Below are positions 1 to 9,479 of a stretch of 64,000 bases of DNA, piece by piece. A program made the translations under genes and the position numbers. Source of the stretch: Yamagishiella unicocca (lineage: Eukaryota > Chlorophyta > Chlorophyceae > Chlamydomonadales > Volvocaceae); contig BDSL01000049.1 of the NCBI GenBank assembly GCA_003116995.1, positions 496,001 to 560,000 on the forward strand, read 5' to 3'. Position 1 is the first letter of the stretch. Every line of letters starts with the position of its first letter. The notes below the pieces were generated by a model, which did no database searches, had not been told where the DNA came from, and worked only from the letters and a program-made list of their open reading frames with translations.

Positions 1-168
1 CGCTGCTGACGATCAAGTCCAGCAGGGCCCGCTCGCCGCCCGATGACGTGAGCGCCTCCCGCGCGGGACCGTGCAGCAGGTGGCTCCGGCGGTGCGCCGC
101 GACGCAGGCTGCCAGCGCCACCCGGGCGCTGATGGAGCGGATGTCCTCCAGCCGGGGGTGCACCAGGC
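1..168 (-). CDS. Partial exon, possibly malic enzyme C-terminal region
   Basis: Open minus-strand reading frame entering from an acceptor-like CAG at 169-171 and running off the window edge. From position 166 downward it reads LVHPRLEDIRSISARVALAA followed by a basic stretch and then ALLDLIVSS. The block with P, then IR-x-IS-x-x-(V/I)A, resembles the C-terminal segment of malic enzymes, which decarboxylate malate to pyruvate with NAD(P). This is resemblance only: no catalytic or nucleotide-binding motif lies in the window and no upstream exon of the same frame could be joined convincingly. It could be an unrelated protein. Confidence 0.3.
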
Positions 169-412
169 CTGGAGGGTGGCCGCAGCAGGGACCCATGAGT
201 GGAGGGCGGGAGGGAGCGAGTGTGGGTGGTGGGGGTGGCTGGGTGATGGTCCGTGCAGCTCACAGTTAGTACGGTGACTATGGTAGCCACGCTTTCCAGT
301 TTCCTTAGGGTGCAGTTAGCACCTGCTGCTGCTCGAGCACGCCGAGTTGCCAGTTGCAGTAGTGTTGCCACTGTTCGGCTGGGAGTGACGCCGCAGTGGA
401 CAGCCAGCTTGA

Positions 413-511
413 CTACTTGAATATGTCATCCGGATTGCGCAGCTGCAGATCGTCCATGGTGGAGATGTTGAAGGTCGCCAGCTGCAGAAAGTCGTGCATG
501 CGGATGTAGAT
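413..511 (-). CDS. Candidate terminal exon of an unidentified minus-strand gene
   Basis: A 33-codon open stretch following an acceptor-like TAG at 512-514 and ending in TAG at 413-415. It reads IYIRMHDFLQLATFNI, then STMDDLQLRNPDDIFK and stop. The composition is protein-like and not low complexity, but I do not recognise the family. Two further protein-like minus-strand stretches lie upstream: one around 1130-1240 ending KPRIIADTTVFLHKQ, and one around 990-1100 containing DKSILDRHMQPALPVMQ. They could be earlier exons, but I could not join them in phase. The stop excludes simple fusion to the exon at 1-168. Confidence 0.3.
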   Translation of the reverse strand: MYIRMHDFLQLATFNISTMDDLQLRNPDDIFK

Positions 512-2064
512 CTAGGCAGGAGCTTCTTTGGGACACGAACGGCTAAACGAAGTCAGCCGCGGACCAGCTACGGCCGCAGCGGTGCTCTGGTGGACGAGCT
601 GTCGGTGCGCGCGATGTGGAGACTTGAGTGGGGTGGTGTACCGGTATGTGAGTGGCGACAGAGGCAGGGTGGTAACTGGGAGCTGGGTCGCAGCCATCAA
701 GCGGGCTGCTTAAGATACCAACTTCAGGCTGCATTCGTACATGGCGATCGTAGCCGTGATCTAGGAAGATCTAGTAAGAGCATTTGAACGGGAGTGCTCG
801 GCGGCGTACGGCGAACATAAGTGAGCAATGCGATGGTAATCAAGCCATGCGTGCGCTTCTGATGATTTATAAAACAGTGGGGCTAATAGGAGGTTAAGGG
901 GGTGATCCTTCTTTGTTTCGGCAGGCTGCTACTATCTAGGAACGAGCCCCTGCCGTGGTTCCTGCTCTTCGGCAGCCAGGCGGCCTGCTGTGGATTTGCA
1001 TCACGGGCAAAGCCGGCTGCATATGGCGGTCCAGGATGCTCTTATCTACAACGTTAGTGTTGCGAAGGTCTAGGATAAGGATACGGTGTCGAATGAGGAT
1101 GGTTTATGGGGGTAGGTGATGTAGGGCGCTAGGGGGCTCGGAGGCGCTGCTTGTGCAAGAACACGGTGGTGTCTGCGATTATGCGCGGTTTGCTGTTGTC
1201 GACTTCGCTGCAATCCCAGTGGTCGTACTTACTTGCCTGCTCCTGCATTGGGGTGACAGTGCATGCCGCTGCATTACTGACTGACGGATAGTGGCAGTCA
1301 GGGTGTTCTTGGTGTCTGTGTTCGTCGACATGTCGAGTGCCGGTACCAGGCACCTCCAGATGATGCGTTCTCACCTGGGTACACACGCACCGCACAGCTT
1401 CCGCGTCGCACTGTGGTTTTCAAGCAGTGCGGTTACTCGCTACGCGTCTTCGGTACCCAGCAGTTACATGCAGACTGGTTCTGTGCAGAAGCCGACATGC
1501 CACACCAGCACCACCGCAACCAGCAACCACAGCTAAGGTGAAACTCCTCCATGCAAACCTCCTGGCGGTGCGCAGTCCGAATTTCCAACAATCCAGCCAC
1601 CGGCCCACTACCATAGCCTACCAGCAGCTCCAGAATGCGCACACAGGGCGAACATGGCTCACCGCGGGTGCCGCCTCCACACTTCTGCAGAGTAGGAGCC
1701 ACGCCCAGACGCTAGCCATGTAGCGCACAACCACACCGCCGCTGGCGTGCTGCCCCGCTTCCCCTGCAGCTGTAGTTCCGAGGGTGGGCTGTTTCTGTGC
1801 CTGTAGGGCCCCGTATCCCCAAGGGGGCACGGCACGGCGGCGCGTCAGGATGCCCTGGCACGCCCCCTACCTCGAAACCGCATACACGCCACCTTCCCTC
1901 CCCCTACCTCCCTGTAACCCTGCTCACTCCCCCCCGGCCCCCTGACTGATTCCCAACACGCAGCCCCTCAAAAACTGGTCCATACACCTGCCTCCTGCCA
2001 CCGCTACACGCTTGCTTTTCCGGAATGCGAATGTTTAGCGGCACAACGCGCCGCGCATCCTGCT
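512..2064. other. Mostly unassigned spacer with weak minus-strand exon candidates
   Basis: No complete gene can be read here. The plus-strand reading frames are short and arginine/serine-rich, typical of GC-rich shadow frames. The protein-like minus-strand fragments near 990-1240 are mentioned with the exon at 413-511. From 1860 to 2030 the sequence is C-rich without recognisable coding content; it probably covers the 3' end of the gene at 2065-2967. Confidence 0.5.
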
Positions 2065-2967
2065 TCATTGCGCCAGCGGCGGCGACGTACGGCGCGGCGC
2101 GCCGTTGTTGGCCCCCCGGCCGCGTCGCACCCACCATCGCGCCACTGATACGCCCAACGCCACCGCGAGGCTCAGCCCAAAGGCCCTGGAACGCTGTTGC
2201 CGCTGCTGCGCCACCCGCTGCGACAGCCTCACCTCCTCCAGGTAGTCGGCCCTGTAGATCGTCACCGGACCTGCAGCCGCCGCGGCGGCGGCGGATGCAG
2301 CCGCGAATGCCGGCCCCATGGGGAGGGAGGAGACCCCGGCTAGCCCCGCTGCGCGGCTGCTGGTTTGCGAGTACGACGTGAAGCGCTGGCCCTCCCCGTC
2401 GTCCTCCCCCTCCCCGGAGGAGGTCAGCAGATCGCGTGCCGCGCGCAGCGCGGCGTCGCGCGCGGATAACGTGCAGCAGCCCGCCGCCGACTGGTGGCTG
2501 GTGGCGGCTGCGGTGTCGGCAGACACCGCAGCGGCGCCGTCGGCAGGGGCGTCACCGGCAGTGTCCTCGCCTCGCGAAGCCCGCAGCGCGTCCATGCCGT
2601 GGTAGTAGGCCTTGAGCTTTAGCCAAATCACCTCCTCGGGGGTTGCGTCCTCCACCAGCGCTCGCTTGTAGTCTGTCCGTTCGCGCTCGCGGGCATCCGG
2701 CGCGTAATGCTTCATCTCCTCCAAGGCACTTTCGTATTCCTTCAGTTCCGCCAAGGCCTCATCGCAGGCTGCTTGCGACGGGGGCTGCCTCGCCTGCTTC
2801 TCAGCGGGCTCTAATTCCCCGAACTGTGCGCCCTTCCGCCCGAGCTGTCTCAGGGCTTCCAGCGACCCTTCCGAGTAATCGCCACCGAACTCAGCCTCAA
2901 TCGAGTCCTCGCTAGCCTCAGCCGTCGCAATCCGGCCCCCGCGGGCCTTCCTCGCCGTCTCTGCCAT
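2065..2967 (-). CDS. Hypothetical 300-aa protein with C-terminal membrane anchor
   Basis: Single uninterrupted frame of 300 residues starting MAETARKARGG. The N-terminal half is charged and helix-prone, with a conserved-looking core around residues 65-135 (KEYESALEEMKHYAPD, then TPEEVIWLKLKAYYHGMDAL). A serine/alanine-rich linker with an acidic patch (GEGEDDGEG) follows. Near the C-terminus a basic stretch (QQRQQRSR) leads into one hydrophobic span, AFGLSLAVALGVSVARWW, and a basic tail. This suggests a tail-anchored protein with its bulk in the cytosol or stroma. No family is recognised. It is the only intronless gene in the window. Its start lies 254 bp from the divergent start at 3222, so the two genes may share a promoter region. 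The start was chosen as the first ATG of the frame. Confidence 0.6.
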   Translation of the reverse strand: MAETARKARGGRIATAEASEDSIEAEFGGDYSEGSLEALRQLGRKGAQFGELEPAEKQARQPPSQAACDEALAELKEYESALEEMKHYAPDARERERTDYKRALVEDATPEEVIWLKLKAYYHGMDALRASRGEDTAGDAPADGAAAVSADTAAATSHQSAAGCCTLSARDAALRAARDLLTSSGEGEDDGEGQRFTSYSQTSSRAAGLAGVSSLPMGPAFAAASAAAAAAAGPVTIYRADYLEEVRLSQRVAQQRQQRSRAFGLSLAVALGVSVARWWVRRGRGANNGAPRRTSPPLAQ

Positions 2968-3221
2968 TTCTTTCCTAAGGCTACCCTCTACGAATTGGGT
3001 CCACGCAACTAATTGTTACCTGGACTGTATTGAGTTCAGTTTATTGAATGCTATTCGTCATGCTAGCCATGCACCTCACTGTAGGAGCTACGCTGCACTG
3101 TATGCATTCCGCATCAGCAATGACAAAAGCTGCGCCTTTTGTCCGGAGGGTTTATTTAATACAGGTACACGGGCAGGAGTAAACGTGATATTTAATCAAT
3201 TGTAGTCCTGGCGTGAATGAA
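2968..3221. promoter_or_regulatory. Divergent intergenic region between two head-to-head genes
   Basis: A 254-bp spacer between the minus-strand start at 2967 and the plus-strand start at 3222. It is visibly AT-richer than both genes and must hold both 5' untranslated regions and promoters. No canonical TATA box is obvious. The regulatory role is inferred from gene geometry only. Confidence 0.4.
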
Positions 3222-5801
3222 ATGTCTGAAGACTTAAAAGCCAAGTTCCGGGCAGCTGCGGCACAGCGCGGCGTACCATCTGTAAGTATGAACCAGTAAG
3301 GCTAACAATGCCCGATCGCGGTAGTTCGAGGACATGGTGTGCATATGGCGGGATGTGTTCAGATGCGCCCTTGACAGGCGGGGTATCGCTTGCAGGCAAA
3401 GGACCAGCTGAAGGCAATCAAAGCGCAGAAGGCAGCCATGGCGGCAGCGGTAAGTTTGGCCATAACTATCTGACAGACGGGTCGGAAAGTGTTCCCCTAA
3501 CCATCGAAGCCGTGGTCAGCATCAGCATTCCCCCCTTGACTTCCCTCGACCTCAAACATATGTACCACACAGGCCGGGCCTGGTCCCTCCTCCCAACGGC
3601 TCCAGCAGCAGCAGGGGCAGCAGCGGTCACAGCAGCAGCAGCCCGTTGCCGCTCCCAGTCCTGCAGCTGCAGGCGCACCACGCGCTTCAGGGGCTGCAGT
3701 TCTTCCCGCGGACTTCTTCCAACCCAAGGTGCCTCGCCGGGGACGAAGGCCAGCGGGCGGGCGGGGGGATACGTGCCTTGGAGGTAGTCATGTACACCTC
3801 CCCAGTGCCCACGGGCTGGGCGGGTTGGGTAAGAGGGTACGGGTGGGTTGCCCCCCGTCGTACTTCGGATCACGGCGAGCGACGTCCCCCTTCTGCTGGG
3901 TGGTGGTGGTGGTGGTGGTGGTGGTGGTGGTGGTGGTGGTGGTGGCGTCAGGGGATGGAGAGGTGGGAGGTACAGGGGTGCCCATTGGGGACTTCATGAA
4001 GGTCTCGACTGCCTGTCATGTTTGGTGCCTGCCCGCATAACACCCACCGCCGGGTGAACCTCTTCCGCGCCAACTCACGCCCTCGAGTCCCTCTACCGGA
4101 CAGGCGCCAACGGCGGCCACAGCGGCCGGGACAGGCCCCTCCTCCCAGGCCCTAGCGCAGCGCCCCGCTGGTGCGGGTGGCGGTGGAGCCGCGGGCGCGC
4201 CGGTGGCAGCAGGCGGCGTGGGGCCGTCCGCCGCCCTCCCTGAGGTGAGGCCCCCATTAATGCGAGGGGGCACCGGCGGTACGGCGCAGCGTGGAAGGGT
4301 GGGGCACTTAGCGTGGGGAAAGCACGATTTCGGAGGCAGGAGAGGGACAGGAAAGGTGAGAAAAGGCGGCGCGTGGTAGGCAGGTGCATGCAAAGGAAAA
4401 ATGCATCTCTTGAGACCATTGGCACTTGCTCATCCCGGTAATGCCTGCCTGCCTGCCCCGGGCCCCCCTCCTCACACCGCCTCCCCACTCACTCCCTCCG
4501 TCCGCAACCGGCCCTGTCCCGCTCGCGGCAGGGTTTCTTCTCCGACAAGAAAGCCGACGCCAAGGCCCGCGGTGTGAAGCTGCCCACTGCTGCGGACCGG
4601 GAGGCGGAGTTCCGAGCCTTCACGGCGGTCATCGACGAGGAGCTCAAGCAGCAGGTGCGGGTGGGGCCGGCGAGGAAAATCCGTTTACGAAGGAAGGACC
4701 GTTCGGGACATATCGGGGCAAGGGCTGGGGGCACCGGTACGGGGATTCGGGCAGTGGAAACGCTTGTGACGAGACAGGGAAAAGGGAAAACGAAAACCTG
4801 GTTGGGGAACGAGGCTGGGCGGGAAGTCGGGAGGGTTGCAGGGAGGGGGGGAGGCCGCGAGGAGGCTGCGAGGTGCGATGAGGCGGCGGGGTTGAGGACG
4901 GTACTGGGGGCCCGGGATGGGGGCACCGAATGGGCGCTACTCGGGTAAAGGTGTGAACTCCCGACACCCGGAACCCCCGCTGCTGACGCACGGGTGCACA
5001 TTAGGCGGCGGAGGAGGCGGACGACGCGGAGGTGGAGGCGGAGGAGAAGGCGGACCGAGAGGCGTTCTTGTTGAGGTGAGTGCATGCGTGGGCGGTGGGT
5101 AGGGTAGAAACGCGCGTCGGTCGTATGAGGTAAAGTGAGGCGGGCGGGCGGTCGAGGTGCGCGCGCTACACTAGGAGCGACCCACGCGATTTGAGGCCAG
5201 CTTCCTCATGGGGGCCAGCTTCCTCATGGAGCCAGCTGCTCACGAAGCGAGTTCCGCTCCACACGCCGCCGCGTGATGTGGCCTACTAACGTTAGTGTGT
5301 ACAAGGACAGGCGCCCCCTCGTGCCCCCGCTGCCGCCCTCAACGCAGCCGACAGCACATACGGCTGGATCTGTTGCGGCAACGTAAGGCCCTGCTGGCCG
5401 CTAAGTCTGCGCCTGATGGCGAGGCGGCGGCGGTTGGGCGGAGCGCCGCCTCCTCATCGCATCTTCCGGAACTGCCGCAGGATGACGAGCTGCGGGAGGC
5501 GCCGCCGCCCGCGTTCGGGATGTCGTCGGAAGACGAAGCGTCGGATGGGGACGGGGAGGGCGGGGTCGTGGGTCAGGGGCGGCTTGATGGTGGCGGCGGC
5601 GGTGCGGCGGCGGCTGAGGCGGCGAGGCGGCGGCGGCGACCTGTGCCAGTGTTGCCCGGCAAGCGGCGGCGAGTGATTGACGCGTTGGCGGTGACGCTGG
5701 CGGAGTCAGACGGGGAGGCGGGCAGCGGCGGAAGCAGTGAAGGTGGGAGTGACGGCGAGGGCGCTGCCGGCGGGCTGAACTGGCGAGCAAAGCGGGTGTG
5801 A
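3222..5801 (+). CDS. ZNF830 (CCDC16)-family nuclear protein, lacking the zinc finger
   Basis: Seven exons join in phase: 3222-3281, 3396-3449, 3573-3728, 4104-4244, 4532-4654, 5005-5075 and 5348-5801, giving about 352 residues. The order is an N-terminal basic helix (MSEDLKAKFRAAAAQRG), a Gln/Ala/Pro-rich linker ending VLPADFFQPK, the diagnostic GFFSDKKADAKARGV segment, an EFRAFTAVIDEELKQQ helix, an acidic helix, RQHIRLDLLRQRK, a Ser/Asp/Glu-rich tail and a terminal NWRAKRV. The LPADFF, GFF-D and WRAK landmarks are those of ZNF830 proteins, which are nuclear and associated with pre-mRNA splicing. Family members normally carry one C2H2 zinc finger near the N-terminus. Neither exon 1, exon 2 nor the 114-bp intron between them encodes one. 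Either the finger is lost or an unusual upstream exon was missed. The length fits the family. Confidence 0.68.
3899..3944. repeat. (TGG)n microsatellite in intron 3
   Basis: An uninterrupted run of about fifteen TGG/GGT units inside the third intron of the ZNF830-like gene. Poly-Trp, poly-Gly and poly-Val reading frames across it are artefacts. Confidence 0.9.
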
Positions 5802-6717
5802 AGCGGAGGGGTGTAGCGTTTCGGTAGGCGACTAGTCACCCACGTTAGAACCGTCAACGCGGCCAAAGCGTATGTTGCGACAGTTGGGTAAGTGGGTGTC
5901 CGTTGAAAACAGGCGTGGGTGGAGAGGACGCAGGTGTGGTGCTGACACCGCGGCGCGAAACAGCGCCGCGGGGGAAGGCTAGATGATGGCCAATACTGGT
6001 GGTGGCCAGGGGACAGCGCTAGTGGTCAGGGGCACCCAGGCGTGAGTGGAAGTCGTTGCTCATTCCAATCGACTCGGGGGCCCGATCGACTGGGGGGCTG
6101 TACTGGGGTGAGAGCAGTTGACACTTGCGCCAACACTTTCAACTTTGCGACAACCTCCTCCGCCACAGTGACGTATTGTACCGCGGAGCAACCTGCCCGC
6201 TGTGGCGCGGGCCCGAATCCTCTATGGCAAAACTATAGGAACATTCTTGTCCTCAGGGCGAAGTACGTTACAAGTTCAACATTCCTGCACGCTGGCACTC
6301 AGCTCCCGGCAATCCCCTGACCGGAACTACACACCACAACTTCCTCACACAAGAGTTCCGAGCAGCGCTTTTCCTGGCTCAAGCTCCCGCCGAATCCTTT
6401 ACTCTTTTTCCACGCTTCCAGCCACGCCACGTGACTCATCGCTGCGGCCGCCACACGTGCCACCGCCATCACCACCCCTGGCGGCGCCGCTACGGCCGCT
6501 TGCATCGAACGCTTTCTGCTGGTCCATGACATCATGCACCAGGTCGGTCATAGACGCGGGGGGGACCTCACCAGACTTGAGCTCATCGCAGCCCGTGACA
6601 CTGCCCTTCAAGGCAAGAGGAGATGTGCAGCAGAGGCGAATGAGGAGGATGTCATATGGCGGATACCGCATTCTTAGGGGACTATAGGACATGCAGTTGT
6701 CGGGCGCTTGCTTCGAG
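5802..6717. other. Spacer; possible extra exon of the small gene at 6718-7114
   Basis: From 5802 to 6290 there is no credible coding sequence; it probably holds the 3' untranslated region of the ZNF830-like gene. On the minus strand 6399-6615 reads in part DELKSGEVPPASMTDLV and VMDQQKAFDASGRSGAA, which is protein-like. It could be a downstream exon of the minus-strand candidate starting at 7114, but no strong splice pair joins them. Confidence 0.4.
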
Positions 6718-7114
6718 CTAGGCCAGAGACCGCGCAGGTGTGATGGTTGCCAGCACGAGATTGGCAGCGCGCAATGCCAGCGAAGCGTGGGTGCGATTTT
6801 CGGGAATGTCAATATGTAGAACCGTGTTCGCGATGCAATAAATCCCGAGCATTTGGGTTAGCGCCATTAAGAAGGATGAGATTTCATTGCGGCGCTTGGT
6901 CAGTGGCCGAAGGCCGGCAGCCGCGACGCGCCGGCGCCGTCCCATGGGTCGACACCAGCAGTGTGAAATCTTTACAGAGGGCGCAACCTTCCAGTGCACT
7001 ACAGGAATGCTAACACACCTGTACATCGTCGCCGGCCTGCGTGTGTGGGTCCCCGGAGCCAAATTTGCTTCGCGGAATCGTTTCAGGGTCTACGGGTGCG
7101 TCGCTTGACGACAT
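6718..7114 (-). CDS. Candidate small two-exon gene, membrane protein
   Basis: Exon 1 (7019-7114) encodes 32 residues starting MSSSDAPVDPETIPRSKFGS and ends CAG before a GT donor. Exon 2 (6718-6969) follows an AG acceptor in phase and encodes a basic segment (MGRRRRVAAAGLRPLTKRR), a hydrophobic stretch (ISSFLMALTQMLGIYCIANT) and a stop, 115 residues in all. The intron would be only 49 bp. The acidic N-terminus and hydrophobic segment look real, but the family is not recognised, and the exon 2 stop could instead be skipped by splicing to the sequence near 6400-6615. The model is tentative. Confidence 0.38.
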
Positions 7115-7425
7115 CGCGATTTTAGTAAGGGATTGGTAAGCGTAAGATCACCTGACGTTGAGCAGATAACATCGATGGCGTTTGTGTGGGTATCGTAAGA
7201 CCCCACGGGAGGAACCACCAAAACGTGCGGAAAGTTTGCCCACCAAATATCCTTGGGTCAGGCTAAGATTTATGTCATTGATTGCACTAATGTTTAGCTG
7301 TAAGCTCCGAGTCATCTTTTTACGGCCCCGGAAAGCTACCGGTATAACGTGCCGTCATAGCGCTTTAGAGATTGTGCCTCTTTATTGAATTTCGTGAATA
7401 CAAAAAGATAGGGCAGATATGTAGA

Positions 7426-9222
7426 ATGCTCGCCACGTTTGTAATAGTCTCTATTATCGGCCTCGCCGCCCGGCCATGCACGGGTTTAACCGCGACTGGG
7501 ACTAACCTACTGCTTCAGCAGTCTAATATGGATGGCCAAATTGTTCCCTGGTTGCAACCATCCGGTTGGGCGCCCGCGTATATAGACGCGTTCAACGACT
7601 TGCAAGAGATGCTAAAAATGCGTGCAGGGATGGACCAGTGGGTATCTGTCTTCTGCTTCGCCACACCAGCAAATCGGACGGCAAGTCCCGAGGAGGCTTC
7701 GTTCATGCGATTAGCTCTGAACACCCTCTACTCGTATCGGGTCTTCGGCGAAGCCTCCGCCGATGTCGTTGCGGCACTAACTCCCGAAGCTCTTGCGGAA
7801 TGCCGCAAGCTACGATTACCATGTTACAACGGTTCTAATTACGTAACGGGCTCGTCCTTCCTAAGTATCGGCTGGGCCAAGGTCAAACTCACACGTGACG
7901 TGCTCAAGTTGGGCTACCACGTGCACCTGTCGGACCTTGACGTCAGCTATGTTAAGCCCATCCATCTTGCCATGAAGGAGGTAGGTGGGATGGAGGGACC
8001 AAACACGGCCATATGGCACCACCTCGCCCAACACCATTGAACCCTCCCCAATCCACACGCAGCATATCCTACCAACCAAAACACGGCGCATACTTCCCCG
8101 CAGTCACTCACCCCATGCTCCTACTGTATCCTCCACCACATCTCCCAACCGCTGCACCACGCTACCAGCACCCTCCCCCCCTCCGTCGAGCGCCTCCCCG
8201 CTTTCCCAATACTCGTGATCCCTCGCCGGCCCCCTGCCGTGCTTCATGGACCTACCTCTTACGCGCCTCTCGGGGGCCTTATGCGCCCCAGATCTTCTCC
8301 TGGAGCAATGGTATCGCGGACGGCAGCATGATGCACGAGGAATGGGTGCACCAGGACAACCCGGGGGATGCATCCACGCGGCGACCTATCTACATTGCCA
8401 ACACGGGCGTCGTGTTCCTGCGGGCCAACAGCCGCACCGTGGCCTTCGTAGAGTCCTTGCTCAAGTGGGAGGCGGCTCGGCATCAGGTGGGTCCAGCGGC
8501 CCCCTCCGGCCCCCCTCCTGCCCCCCTGCGTCCGGCCCCCCTCCCGCCCCCCTCCGGCTCCCCTCCGACCCCCCTCCGGCCCCTCTCCGGGCCCCTTCCG
8601 GCCCCCCTCCGGGCCCCTTCCGGCCCGCCTCCGGCCCGCCTCCGGGACCCCTCCCGGACCCCACCGCGACTTCCCCCCCCCCCTTTGCACCCACACGCAC
8701 CCTCAGGACCAGTACGCCGCCACGCTGGTGTCGTACCAGTCGTGGGCGCCCTGTGCGACGGAAGCCTCATGCATGGCCGTGCGCGCCCGCGGCATGGCGG
8801 CCATCACCTTACACCCGTCCCAGTTCGTCGACTCCAACTGCCAGCCGGAGATGGGCTTCAGCCTCTGCGGCTGGCGCCGCCTGTACGTTCACGCCGTGTG
8901 CCGCGCCACCTCGCTGCACAAGGAGGCCTTCCTGCGCAGCACCGGCGCCATCTTCGTACGCGACGGCAGTGATGACGGCGGTGGAGGCGGCAACAGCAAC
9001 GGCACGGTGCGATTGCCCGTGCAGGTTGAGACGGCGGCCCACCAGGACAACGAAGCGATCGGCGCCAGTGGCCTGCCGTGCCCAGTGCGCCAGCAGAGGG
9101 CCTGGAACGAGCGGCCGTACAGGCCGGAGGAGGCTGGGAGTGACAGCGGCCGTGGCGGCGGCGGTGCGGGGAGAGCGAGGCTGAGGGGCGCGGCCAAAGG
9201 ATCGGACGGCAGCGCGAGTTGA
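7426..9222 (+). CDS. Secretory-pathway nucleotide-diphospho-sugar glycosyltransferase (PF03407-like)
   Basis: Three exons in phase: 7426-7980, 8292-8486 and 8707-9222, giving 421 residues. The start at 7426 gives a hydrophobic signal or anchor, MLATFVIVSIIGLAARPCTG; the in-frame ATG at 7372 would put charged residues in front of it. The core resembles the Nucleotid_trans family, whose members include plant arabinosyltransferases and algal cell-wall glycosyltransferases. It has GYHVHLSDLDVSYVKP with a DLD metal/nucleotide motif at about residues 170-172, then PIYIANTGVVFLRANSRT in exon 2. Exon 3 has the conserved CMAVRARGMAAITLHPSQFV block and a Cys-rich end before a Gly/Asn-rich low-complexity tail. 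It is expected to act in the Golgi lumen on extracellular-matrix or flagellar glycoproteins; the sugar cannot be deduced. The stop codon lies in the first unit of a 16-bp tandem array. Confidence 0.85.
8490..8660. repeat. C-rich tandem repeats in glycosyltransferase intron 2
   Basis: Imperfect tandem copies of a unit like CCCCCTCCGGCCC fill most of intron 2. Long proline-rich frames on both strands here are repeat artefacts. Confidence 0.85.
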
Positions 9223-9296
9223 CGGCAGCGCGAGTTGGCGGCAGCGCGAGTTGGCGGCAGCGCGAGTTGGCGGCAGCGCGAGTTGGCGGCAGCAGC
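9214..9296 (+). repeat. 16-bp tandem array across the glycosyltransferase stop codon
   Basis: About five copies of GGCAGCGCGAGTTGGC-like units. The first copy has TTGA where later copies have TTGG, and the TGA is the stop codon of the glycosyltransferase frame. Confidence 0.9.
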
Positions 9297-9479
9297 CGCA
9301 GCAACAGCAGCAGTAGACATAGGCGTACATATGCAAGTGGGGGTAGGACTGTTGGGAGCGGCAGCAGCAAAGGCGGCGTTGGCAGCAGCGGAGGCGATGG
9401 CGGTGCGCATGGTTTGCAGCCGCAGGCGCCGCTATGGGCTGTTTGCAAAGTACATCACGAAAGCTGCCGCATGCCTGGG

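Noticed and set aside
8013..9184. Plus-strand frames of 312-319 residues
   Set aside because: They run through introns 1 and 2 of the glycosyltransferase in the wrong phase and are dominated by the C-rich repeat.
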